Shown: in pieces, positions 12,501 through 17,986 of the stretch
How the letters are laid out: the number at the start of each line of letters is the position of its first letter
How positions within the stretch are numbered: the first letter of the stretch is position 1
Origin: a virus
Strand: one strand, 5' to 3'
IMG/VR virus record: IMGVR_UViG_3300025674_000082
Location: 1 to 45,168 of that record
DNA: 45,168 nt
Translations under genes and position numbers: made by a program
Notes under the pieces: generated by a model
The model's database searches: none
What the model saw: the letters and a program-made list of their open reading frames with translations, nothing else
Told to the model about the DNA's origin: nothing

Positions 12501-13137
12501 AGAGGAAAATTCAGGAACGACAGAAAATAGTACTGTTAATAACTCTATTGCTGTAGATGAGAGTAGATGTGAGGGACTGTCAAACTATCCACTCAAACCG
12601 TTCCTACCATTAGTATCTAGTAATGTTAATTCTCAGGATATTGTTCAATATCTTAATAATGTACAGACAATAAATGGGGATATGAGGGCATTTATATATG
12701 GTAATATTATGAAAGGTAAAAATTCTATAGAGGTACAGAATAATAACCTTATAAATGTAGGTATAAATAGTTTAAATACTACGTTAGCTAATACCTATAC
12801 TAATGGACAAGTATGTGTTAAAAAAGACAGTAATATTGGATGTATGGCCTCTTTTGATAGTATAGATGACTGCCTAAACTTAATAGTTGAAAAGTTTAAA
12901 AATCAACAAATACTATTAAATGACCTAAAACCACTATCAAACCCAGATTCAACAGATGGTAAAGCAATAGCAATGACTAGACTACTATATAAAAATATTT
13001 ATAAGTCAGACTTCACAGCCTCAAATGCTACAGAGATTAAAAAACAAATAAATGACGCTTTAGATAAAAACCCAAATTTAGAAGAAAACTACAATGAATG
13101 GATTAATATTTTTAAACGAGCGGTGAATACTCAGTAA
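6496..13137 (+). CDS. Giant baseplate hub-like protein (2213 aa)
   Basis: Residues about 150-250 (TNVQVKINTAFAPQVTIEMVD, QLPYPLFILTIKGYFGKAVKYELMLKDF) form a beta-rich block of hub type. Residues about 1852-1970 form a second block (CVGFNVDFGIRNQGIFKSIS, SKSYTCQVTSMGNAMIQPTMYF, LFYGPYLIMSVSHTI) resembling the gp27/gpD-like hub family. Some 1600 residues of Asn/Tyr-rich, low-recognition sequence separate them. After a Gln/Glu/Asn/Thr-rich linker, residues about 2027-2213 (RAFIYGNIMKGK, NNLINVGIN, CMASFDSIDDCLNLIVEKF) look like a lysozyme/glucosaminidase-type tail lysin, but a clear catalytic Glu is not visible. T4 gp27 is under 400 aa, so this protein is greatly expanded. The hub call is moderate; the lysin is tentative. 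Confidence 0.55.
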   Translation: MAGDKLFNNQNVYVETDYENIIIVDPNKVVDKNNKVQERLVNHEELVKYVNLEAKVLPRTKLVVGDNFDDTIENLRIGTMSNDDQRKINFVFPDDKDGYDTSWTEEITGNDSLQGKGLNQGQTIEVGSGENKKVIRKISNPEDTQLLGITNVQVKINTAFAPQVTIEMVDIQGRTLFEQGENSPYSAFMQLPYPLFILTIKGYFGKAVKYELMLKDFNARFDSSDGNYKITTNYIARTYAILSDISINNLYTFPHMFQKTGEIEGNTTTQTNTAGLNNTEINTRQSTKGLEILKQVYSEYRSKGLIGDDFPNQQGYPLTLSVLEKKLEKFENYVMQAYGKEDMSVLNDIGAFSKTINDFRKKVFGANSEWFSKYIDINNVLIPLQNNEPVLYGFKKEIDLQGKKDAIAELKNIINEYNELINNDPTFGSKGSCVIDNQKVDSSLSFKVGINNFLKSLDGLDNIDIKLTYAKRNNVINNDELVLNTFRSNLEKQYFIDSMTLDAKTYEVVDDGNNLFFKFGNINGSANLASNTILKKLQDLEQKFQAQKKIIEDLLSEALAKKIKSPSGLGFNPTIKNIMAVIAANTDAFFRLMDNVHENSWRQRNNPIRLNVILGGDKSLGTDSKDNVQEVGDNGLPSDTNVIYPWPQYFEITNDENGNPQYEDKYPGDVNSINTTQGYRYDVWPEVEFVEEYIRAAIEIEEQEIDTNNPNEASVTPYVSVNSLLFPYSNNIYENKSIVPFLYEILERTMVDSTYTNLYKDSGYEDSIYGVIGDFENLNISTASSDSLELIQLLKNFSFSYENLLRYLKSTSGGGSWNMFVRNEYITPYIKNSLKKDYGLYNSSFISDYSTSVEGSTESVEKLRKYLKSNKSNDISFLDKYPFTDLNWLKSNLSEGEKISSEVDANNTSNIYNFIDTKKTISTFDINENDLDKKVFTYFEWITNVSGNPEQGGTPPEDLVNTQANPNVTSNNGAINYYLSRTEKKLLLTESYIDYGKNYDTTVNNIVATQTTSLLNTPYFVNAFIKGVERHKNGEENPYVALGYLYLNSLPLATLREKFKSFGDGLTTNLDYIFAGLNKFSAIHKLPYLWILKYGSIWHRYKKYIENGNDILSDIWEDFNFVNAYDPITNNRQKTYLIKDNLNSDYNYKQKNIESSLQTIDDIPTNVEYVTLNNGFYPKIVNDVYWYFTKKNIFNGYTNQEVEDAYVNRNFKSINDSSNTLNKNRKYDPQNPNRILNVNNWSYYFEIKNNTEFEDYDKDRLLIIPSVGSVKFNQSNFECFNTQGLITQDIIDNPAVYNGTCRFLWESSNYGYFDNDLINKPATFEYLKYVDPKKDNKQAFNLLDKTDITKYSNIDDMFNVFTKEMLDTFEEKFLNFCLPKDKFDSNSIGRGSETFEDFISQPQYKDLFIYNEESGENELPTEEIFRLRALYENQSPSYGITPTVNPYDISLYAVLKSLLIVNKPEFSENFSENLNKISKKQLDSFTLQHKINFLNKDLVLKIGNPGKYNRKVFNSFSNEELNNPVDKYEFGTYIGNTLPSNNNNITLNQSKSNNPEAWNAMYLYVGEYFDNYNFIYKDSGSYLTDFFIDMDVEFNESNVKLLSNIIKLYADKKLKTPNITPQEFYDEFNGFIEDQKTFQTNILNHTFIQLNKNLPNVTFTQKEQSSLSATDGEVEKVGLWKAFQTLNDKWISGQDFKTKTIFEDFLFLDRANRPVGDKVIINIEELRSFLKNRNSDMSVYSLMGHIYEKNNFTFMPTPVYTNFYGLNDRSPGAEGIPQDIPNDTFGTFMEVDTRDTRPRMLAIYVGEPSSNLDMKGNKNVRKNDDSFDITRPSGNPLIESGTNKTDYSESNRCVGFNVDFGIRNQGIFKSISLDMQQHRNIAPTFQVLADLGSQASGQKTAQQSQSLYNFYRSKSYTCQVTSMGNAMIQPTMYFNLQRVPLFYGPYLIMSVSHTINSRDFVTQFEGIRVSKYSLQQPDKLVISVNRKILESYKDKLFKQRQQEENSGTTENSTVNNSIAVDESRCEGLSNYPLKPFLPLVSSNVNSQDIVQYLNNVQTINGDMRAFIYGNIMKGKNSIEVQNNNLINVGINSLNTTLANTYTNGQVCVKKDSNIGCMASFDSIDDCLNLIVEKFKNQQILLNDLKPLSNPDSTDGKAIAMTRLLYKNIYKSDFTASNATEIKKQINDALDKNPNLEENYNEWINIFKRAVNTQ

Positions 13138-13156
13138 ATATTACTAAACAATTACA

Positions 13157-13174
13157 TATTTATATAAAAAAAGA
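13157..13174 (+). promoter_or_regulatory. Putative late promoter leader before the 74-aa gene
   Basis: TATTTAT at 13157-13163 runs into ATAAAAAAAGAG and then the ATG at 13178. The same arrangement and spacing occurs before 42867 and, less exactly, before 1249 and 24862. Confidence 0.5.
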
Positions 13175-13177
13175 GTT

Positions 13178-13402
13178 ATGAATATAAAAAATTTATTAGA
13201 CAACTACTTACAAAAAGATACAAGGTTGACAGAGAGAGACCAAGGTAATGGGTATAAAGAGGTATGTGATTTGGATACTGGGGATTGTTATACCGTTAGG
13301 ATGAGAGACGGATTAATAGAAAGAGTTGATAATACTATGAATTTAAATAAAACTCTAAGAGTTGAAACACCTACAGGTATGAAAACATTATTAAACGGTT
13401 AA
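13178..13402 (+). CDS. Small unknown protein
   Basis: 74 residues, MNIKNLLDNYL at the start, with a short amphipathic N-terminal helix and then a polar, probably beta-rich domain containing the close repeat-like pair VCDLDTGDCYTV, whose two Cys are five residues apart. No membrane segment, signal peptide or recognised domain. It has its own TATTTAT leader and lies 13 bases before the next gene, so the pair is probably co-transcribed late in infection. A minor virion or assembly protein is possible, but no function can be assigned. Confidence 0.6.
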   Translation: MNIKNLLDNYLQKDTRLTERDQGNGYKEVCDLDTGDCYTVRMRDGLIERVDNTMNLNKTLRVETPTGMKTLLNG

Positions 13403-13415
13403 AATATTTACTAAA

Positions 13416-14075
13416 ATGTCAGTAGAAAAAAAGTTATTAAAAGAAATAGAAAGATATAAAAAAATAAATTCTTATGTCTTAGAACAAGAAGGTGAATTAC
13501 CGCCACCTGTTGATTTAGAGGGAGGTAATGAAGAAACCACAGATGAATTACCACCGACGCCTGAAGGTGGAGAAACTGATAGTGTTGAAGAAGTACCGGA
13601 ACCTGTGGATGTTGAAACAGACCCTGATGTTGAAATTGTTGGAGATGAGGGGGAAAGTATCGATAATAGTGAGGAAAATGGTGGTACTGAGGAATTAGAC
13701 ATCACTGATTTAGTTACTACTCAAAAAGATATATCTGACAAACAAGATGAGTATATGGAGACAATGTTTAATAGATTAGAAGACTTAACATCTAAATTAG
13801 GTGAAATGGATAGTATATTAAGTAAGATAAATGACTTAGAACAGAAAGTTGAAAAGTATAGACAAAAGTCACCCGAAGAAAAACTACAGTTAAGAAGTTT
13901 AGATAGCTATCCGTTTAATCAAAAATTAAGTGATTTTTTTATGGATAAACAAGATGAGTTTGAAAAAACAGGTAAAAATGAATATGTTTTAACGAGCGAT
14001 GAGATTGAAAATTATTCAGATGGTGATATAAAGAAGTCTTTTGATAAACCATTTGAAGATGAAGAACGTTTATAA
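13416..14075 (+). CDS. Acidic coiled-coil protein of unknown function
   Basis: 219 residues in three parts. After a basic helical start (MSVEKKLLKEIERYKKINSY), residues about 23-100 are a very acidic Glu/Pro/Thr-rich segment, likely disordered. Residues about 104-155 are a coiled coil (EYMETMFNRLEDLTSKLGEMDSILSKINDLEQKVEKY). The remainder is a polar C-terminal domain with SLDSYPFNQKLSDFFMDK. No catalytic motif. It follows hub genes and precedes the lipoprotein gene, which begins inside its last 17 bases. This layout suits a virion linker or scaffold-type protein, but that is inference. Confidence 0.65.
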   Translation: MSVEKKLLKEIERYKKINSYVLEQEGELPPPVDLEGGNEETTDELPPTPEGGETDSVEEVPEPVDVETDPDVEIVGDEGESIDNSEENGGTEELDITDLVTTQKDISDKQDEYMETMFNRLEDLTSKLGEMDSILSKINDLEQKVEKYRQKSPEEKLQLRSLDSYPFNQKLSDFFMDKQDEFEKTGKNEYVLTSDEIENYSDGDIKKSFDKPFEDEERL

Positions 14076-14385
14076 TATTTTATTAATAATAACATTACTT
14101 TTATTCAGTAGTTGTGGTAGTGCAACAATGAATAAACTATTTGAAAACCCCGAAGAATATTATTTTTTATCTGAAATTGAATTAGAATGGGATGGTAAAC
14201 GACCGACACAAAGATTTAAAAAACAAATAAAATTAAACGAACCATTTGTTGATAGAGATGGTTATATACTTTTTTTAAAAAAAACTAATAATGATTCTAT
14301 ATTTGAAATAGTTGTTAGAGTTGATAGAAATATTTATGACCCCCCATACTTTGCAGATGAAGAACATTTAAGAGACCGTTACTAA
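14059..14385 (+). CDS. Small phage-encoded lipoprotein
   Basis: The frame opens at a TTG at 14041, but I choose the ATG at 14059 because it places a classic lipoprotein signal at the N-terminus: MKN, a hydrophobic core (about residues 4-16), then lipobox FSSC with the lipid-accepting Cys at residue 19. The mature part is about 90 residues, charged and probably beta-rich (YYFLSEIELEW, DGYILFLKK, IFEIVVRVDR), with no known domain. It lacks an obvious acidic Bacteroidota surface-export signal right after the Cys, so it probably faces the periplasm. It overlaps the upstream gene by 17 bases and its last codons form the terminator stem. Phage lipoproteins elsewhere act in superinfection exclusion or lysis; either is possible here. 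Confidence 0.7.
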   Translation: MKNVYNILLIITLLLFSSCGSATMNKLFENPEEYYFLSEIELEWDGKRPTQRFKKQIKLNEPFVDRDGYILFLKKTNNDSIFEIVVRVDRNIYDPPYFADEEHLRDRY

Positions 14386-14399
14386 CGGTCTTTTTTTTT
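14374..14399 (+). terminator. Rho-independent terminator overlapping the lipoprotein stop
   Basis: GACCGTT (14374-14380), a 3-base loop and AACGGTC (14384-14390) form a 7-bp stem followed by nine T. The stem covers the last codons and stop of the lipoprotein gene and closes the first structural block. Confidence 0.85.
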
Positions 14400-14409
14400 A
14401 TGTGGTGAT

Positions 14410-14439
14410 TTGACTTAACGTTTTTCGTTGTTATATTTT
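14410..14439 (+). promoter_or_regulatory. Host-type promoter for the replication block
   Basis: TTGACT at 14410-14415 and TATATTTT at 14432-14439 are separated so that TTG and TAnnTTT lie 19 bases apart. This matches the Bacteroidota primary-sigma pattern (TTG, 17-23 bases, TAnnTTTG) except for the last base. It sits between a terminator and the gp32-like gene, giving a leader of about 35-40 bases. Confidence 0.6.
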
Positions 14440-14483
14440 ACTTGAGTAACAGATAAATTTTTAACGAATAAAAGAAAAACAAA

Positions 14484-15347
14484 ATGGCAAATGCACTCGA
14501 CGCGGTACTCGCACAGTACGAAAAGAACACCACATCTCGTGGTGGTGGTGACGGAATGTCACAAGAAGAGAGGTTGAAGAAGTATTTCACAACTTATCTC
14601 CCTAAGGGGACTAAATCAGGACAGGCTCGTATCCGTATCCTTCCAACATCAGATGGTTCATCACCATTTAAGGAGGTATGGTTCCACGAAGTCCAAGTTG
14701 ACGGAAAATGGGTTAAACTCTATGACCCAGGTAAAAATGATGGTGAGCGTTCACCTTTGACCGAGGTCTACGAAGAGTTGATGTCAACGGGTAAAGAGTC
14801 TGATAAGAAGCTCGCGATGCAATATCGTCCTCGTAAATTCTACATTGTAAAACTTGTTGACCGTGACAATGAAGAAGATGGTGTTAAGTTTTGGCGGTTT
14901 AAGGATAATTACAAACAAGAAGGTATCCTTGATAAAATCATTCCGATTTGGAGAGCGAAAGGTGATATCACCGACGCTAACGAAGGTCGTGATTTGATTA
15001 TTGAGTTGGCAAAATCTAAGACCAATTCAGGTATTGAGTATACCATCGTTCAAACCATCATGTATGACGACCCATGTCCTTTGAGTGAAGATTCAGATTT
15101 GATGAAGGAGTGGATGGAAGATGAGATGACTTGGAGTGATGTATATGCTCAGAGACCTACTGAATACTTGGAAGCAGTCGCTCGTGGTGAAACACCTGTA
15201 TGGGACTCTGAACTTAAGAAGTTCGTATATGGTGATGGTGAAGATACTGAAACTATCGGTGGCTCACAACCAAAACAACGTGTGGTTAAGGAAGAAGTTG
15301 AGGACCCACAAGAAGAGATGGAGGTTGATGAGGACCTTCCTTTCTAA
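14484..15347 (+). CDS. 32: gp32-like single-stranded DNA-binding protein
   Basis: 287 residues. It coats ssDNA during phage replication and recombination, working with the downstream UvsX and helicase. The N-terminal segment (about 1-40) is basic/Gly-rich with EERLKKYF. The central core (about 45-180) includes GQARIRILPTSDGSSPFKEVWFHEV and FYIVKLVDRDNEEDGVKFWRFKDNY, similar to T4-type gp32 cores. The Cys-rich zinc site of T4 gp32 is missing: only one Cys occurs in the protein, late in the core. The C-terminus is acidic and ends DEDLPF, very like the DDDIPF tip that recruits partners to bacterial SSB. Codon use (many CGT, TTG, CTT) is unlike the structural genes. The leader is A-rich without a Shine-Dalgarno sequence. 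Confidence 0.85.
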   Translation: MANALDAVLAQYEKNTTSRGGGDGMSQEERLKKYFTTYLPKGTKSGQARIRILPTSDGSSPFKEVWFHEVQVDGKWVKLYDPGKNDGERSPLTEVYEELMSTGKESDKKLAMQYRPRKFYIVKLVDRDNEEDGVKFWRFKDNYKQEGILDKIIPIWRAKGDITDANEGRDLIIELAKSKTNSGIEYTIVQTIMYDDPCPLSEDSDLMKEWMEDEMTWSDVYAQRPTEYLEAVARGETPVWDSELKKFVYGDGEDTETIGGSQPKQRVVKEEVEDPQEEMEVDEDLPF

Positions 15348-15361
15348 AAACCAAAACCTAC

Positions 15362-15395
15362 AGATGGGAGGGTGTAATGCTCTCCCATCTTTTTC
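15362..15395 (+). terminator. Terminator/attenuator between gp32 and uvsX
   Basis: AGATGGGAG (15362-15370) pairs with CTCCCATCT (15382-15390) across an 11-base loop and is followed by a short T run. It probably lets gp32 be made in excess of the downstream recombination genes. Confidence 0.75.
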
Positions 15396-15398
15396 ATG

Positions 15399-15433
15399 AC
15401 GAAAAGTTCATTACGAAAAACTCGTAACGAAAA
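15399..15433 (+). repeat. Three ACGAAAA direct repeats at exact 14-base spacing
   Basis: ACGAAAA begins at 15399, 15413 and 15427, ending 12 bases before the uvsX start codon. A related AACGAATAAAAG lies in the gp32 leader from 14463. The regular spacing in a short leader suggests a protein-binding or translational control site. Confidence 0.7.
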
Positions 15434-15445
15434 AACAAAAATACA

Positions 15446-16465
15446 ATGGCAATTAAAAAGAATAGTTTTAAAGACATAAAGAAGAAGTTCTCTTCTTCTG
15501 CTAAATTCAAACCTCAGAGGTTTTACGACTTAGGTTCTGAATTTTTGGATGCGGTAGGGGTACCAGGTCCTGCTATGGGACATATCAATATGTTCTTGGG
15601 TCACTCGGACACGGGTAAGACTACTGCGTTAGTAAAAGCTGCGGTTGACGCACAGAAGAAGGGTATCCTTCCTGTGTTTATTATCACAGAACAAAAATGG
15701 TCTTTTGACCACGCAAAACTTATGGGTTTTGACTGTGAAGAAGTTGTTGATGAAGAAACGGGTGAACTTGATTGGGACGGGTTCTTCATCTTTAATAACG
15801 ACTTTGAGTATATTGAACAAATTACTGAGTTTATAAATAATTTGTTGGACTCCCAAGAGAAAGGGGAGTTGGAGTACGACTTGTTGTTCCTATGGGACTC
15901 AGTTGGTTCTGTACCTTGTAAGATGACTTACGAAGGTAAGGGTGGTAAGCAACACAACGCTGCCGTTCTTGCTGATAAGATTGGTATGGGCATCAACCAA
16001 CGAATTTCAGGTTCACGTAGGTCGGACTCAAAATTTGAAAACACTTTGGTTATTGTTAACCAACCGTGGGTTGAACTTCCTGACAATCCGTTCAGTCAAC
16101 CGAAAATTAAAGCTAAGGGTGGTGAAGCCATTTGGTTGAACTCATCTTTGGTCTTTTTGTTCGGCAATCAGAAAGGTGCGGGAACGAGCAAAATCACGGC
16201 GGTTAAAGATAAGAGAAAAGTGAAATTCGCAACGCGTACAAAGGTTTCTGTACTTAAAAACCACATCAATGGATTGGGTTATGAGGATGGTAAAATTCTC
16301 GTTACCGCTCACGGATTTTTGGCAGGTAAAGACTCTGCTGAGGAGAAGAAATCTATTGAACAGTATAAGTCAGAGCAATCTGAGTATTGGAAAGAGGTCA
16401 TCGGAACCGGTGGAGATTTCAAATTAGAAGAAGACGGTGGAACCTTTGATATAAATGCGTTGTGA
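15446..16465 (+). CDS. uvsX: UvsX-like RecA-family recombinase
   Basis: 339 residues. An ATP-dependent strand-exchange protein for recombination-dependent replication and repair. Walker A is GHSDTGKTT at residues 52-60; Walker B ends LLFLWDSVG with Asp151. A ssDNA-binding loop region follows (KMTYEGKGGKQHNAAVLADKIGMGINQRIS), then NTLVIVNQPW and the GGEAIWLNSSLVFLFG segment of the RecA core. It is somewhat shorter than T4 UvsX (about 390 aa) and has a compact acidic C-terminus (EEDGGTFDINAL). The leader holds the triple ACGAAAA repeat. The stop overlaps the GTG start of the nuclease gene, so the two are translationally coupled. Confidence 0.9.
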   Translation: MAIKKNSFKDIKKKFSSSAKFKPQRFYDLGSEFLDAVGVPGPAMGHINMFLGHSDTGKTTALVKAAVDAQKKGILPVFIITEQKWSFDHAKLMGFDCEEVVDEETGELDWDGFFIFNNDFEYIEQITEFINNLLDSQEKGELEYDLLFLWDSVGSVPCKMTYEGKGGKQHNAAVLADKIGMGINQRISGSRRSDSKFENTLVIVNQPWVELPDNPFSQPKIKAKGGEAIWLNSSLVFLFGNQKGAGTSKITAVKDKRKVKFATRTKVSVLKNHINGLGYEDGKILVTAHGFLAGKDSAEEKKSIEQYKSEQSEYWKEVIGTGGDFKLEEDGGTFDINAL

Positions 16466-17475
16466 CAAAAACCTTATTAGTTGACGGAAACAACCTATTC
16501 AAGATAGGTTATCACGGAGTTCGTGAATATTACCATAAAGGTAATCACATTGGAGGTATCTACCACTTTGTGAATACCTTGCGTAAATTTATTTCCGAAT
16601 ACAACTATGATAAGGTAATTGTTTTTTGGGACGGAGATGATAACTCCGTTCAGAGAAAAAAAATATTTGCTGAGTACAAAGAGAACAGACGATACAACCG
16701 ACTTAACGATATTCAAAAACAATCTTTTGATTGGCAACTCAATAGAGTAAAACAATACCTTGAGGAGATGTTTATTCGTCAGGTGGTGGTAGATGGTAAC
16801 GAGTCTGATGATATGATTGCCTACTACTGTCAAATCTCTTCAGACGAACACAAAACCATTTTCTCTGCGGATAAAGACTTAACACAACTCATCTCTGAGA
16901 ATGTGCAAATTTATTCTCCGTCCCAAAAACAAATGATTAAAAACGGGGACAAGGTCAAACTGAAAGATATTTCAATCCCCCACCAAAACGTGGCGACTTT
17001 CAAAATTATATCTGGTGATAAATCAGATAACATTGACGGTATCTACTACTTTGGTGAAAAGACCTTTTCAAAACTTTTTCCTGAGATACTTGACTCCGTA
17101 GTCTCTGTTGACGACATTTTACAAAAAGGTGAAAAACTACACGAAAATGATAAAGACAATAGAGCATTACAAAACTTGTTATCAGGGAAGACAAAAAGAG
17201 GGGTATATGGAGAAGAGTTTTATGTTATCAACAAACAACTCGTGGACCTTTCACAACCTTTGTTAACAGAAGAAGCAAAGGAACTCGCTCAACTTTATTA
17301 TGAAGAGGATATAGACCCTGAGGGAAGGGGATATCAAAACCTTATGAGGATGATGATGGACGATGGAATATTTAAATACTTACCTAAAACAGACAACGCA
17401 TGGGTGTATTTCTTGACACCTTTTATGAAACTCACAAGAAAAGAAAAACGAAGATTTAAAAAAACAAAAAACTAA
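16462..17475 (+). CDS. rnh: RNase H / 5'-3' exonuclease of the FEN family
   Basis: 337 residues starting with GTG in the GTGA overlap with uvsX; no upstream ATG fits. T4-type Rnh removes RNA primers and flaps from lagging-strand fragments. Metal-binding acidic motifs of the FEN/PIN-like fold are in order: LLVDGNNLF (Asp8), VIVFWDGDDN, the basic arch segment RKKIFAEYKENRR, DGNESDDMIAYY, FSADKDLTQLI, and the helix-hairpin-helix region ISGDKSDNIDGI. The C-terminus is basic (KLTRKEKRRFKKTKN), plausible for DNA or gp32 contact. Mixed CGT/AGA/CGA arginine codons set it apart from the tail genes. Confidence 0.88.
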   Translation: MTKTLLVDGNNLFKIGYHGVREYYHKGNHIGGIYHFVNTLRKFISEYNYDKVIVFWDGDDNSVQRKKIFAEYKENRRYNRLNDIQKQSFDWQLNRVKQYLEEMFIRQVVVDGNESDDMIAYYCQISSDEHKTIFSADKDLTQLISENVQIYSPSQKQMIKNGDKVKLKDISIPHQNVATFKIISGDKSDNIDGIYYFGEKTFSKLFPEILDSVVSVDDILQKGEKLHENDKDNRALQNLLSGKTKRGVYGEEFYVINKQLVDLSQPLLTEEAKELAQLYYEEDIDPEGRGYQNLMRMMMDDGIFKYLPKTDNAWVYFLTPFMKLTRKEKRRFKKTKN

Positions 17476-17490
17476 TTAAAAACAAACAAA

Positions 17491-17946
17491 ATGAGTAAAG
17501 AAAAGAATGAAATCACTAAGATGGAATTTTTGTTGACGCTTAACGACAACATCATTGTACAAAGGTTTTACAATGTTAAAGGATTTAACGAAGATGTTAA
17601 AAATAGTATCGACTTACATGAGGCGGTAAGTGACATCTACGATAAGATTCATGACGATTTGAAAACCAAGACAGTTTGGTATATGCTGGACAATCAGTTT
17701 CAAATTATGGCTGACCAAATGATACTTGAAACATCTATGACTGACGATGATGAGATGTTTAACATCTACATAAAACATAATGATAATATTATTTTTCATC
17801 GTGGATGGGACGGAAAAATCTACCCACCAAAGGTAAGATATACCGTTGACGTACGCCCACACCTAAAGTCTGTCTTGAAGTCATTGACCGAGGTCTGCTC
17901 TACTGACAAATTGACATGCGAATACCAAGAATATAGACTCGCATAA
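17491..17946 (+). CDS. Unknown protein in the replication block
   Basis: 151 residues, MSKEKNEITKMEFLLTLNDNIIVQRFYNVKGFN at the start. A short basic N-terminus leads into a probable alpha/beta domain (KTVWYMLDNQFQIMADQMILE, FNIYIKHNDNIIFHRGWDGKIYPPKVRYTVDVRP). No signal peptide, no membrane helix, no nucleotide-binding motif. It sits 15 bases after rnh and 40 bases before the helicase gene, so it is very likely expressed with the replisome. T4 has helicase-loader and mediator genes (59, uvsY) of related size in such modules, but I see no sequence match to either. Confidence 0.7.
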   Translation: MSKEKNEITKMEFLLTLNDNIIVQRFYNVKGFNEDVKNSIDLHEAVSDIYDKIHDDLKTKTVWYMLDNQFQIMADQMILETSMTDDDEMFNIYIKHNDNIIFHRGWDGKIYPPKVRYTVDVRPHLKSVLKSLTEVCSTDKLTCEYQEYRLA

Positions 17947-17986
17947 GCATATTTATTTAAACAACCTTTTAGTAATTTCAATCAAC

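Noticed and set aside
14041-14058. TTG at 14041 as the lipoprotein start
   Set aside because: It would add six residues ahead of an already well-formed signal peptide; the ATG at 14059 fits better.
14041-14080. Possible frameshift joining the acidic protein to the lipoprotein
   Set aside because: The second frame has its own ATG and a complete lipoprotein signal, so these are overlapping genes rather than one broken gene.
15136-15399. Plus-strand 87-codon frame overlapping the gp32 end
   Set aside because: Out-of-frame shadow of gp32 with no plausible protein character; it runs through the terminator stem.
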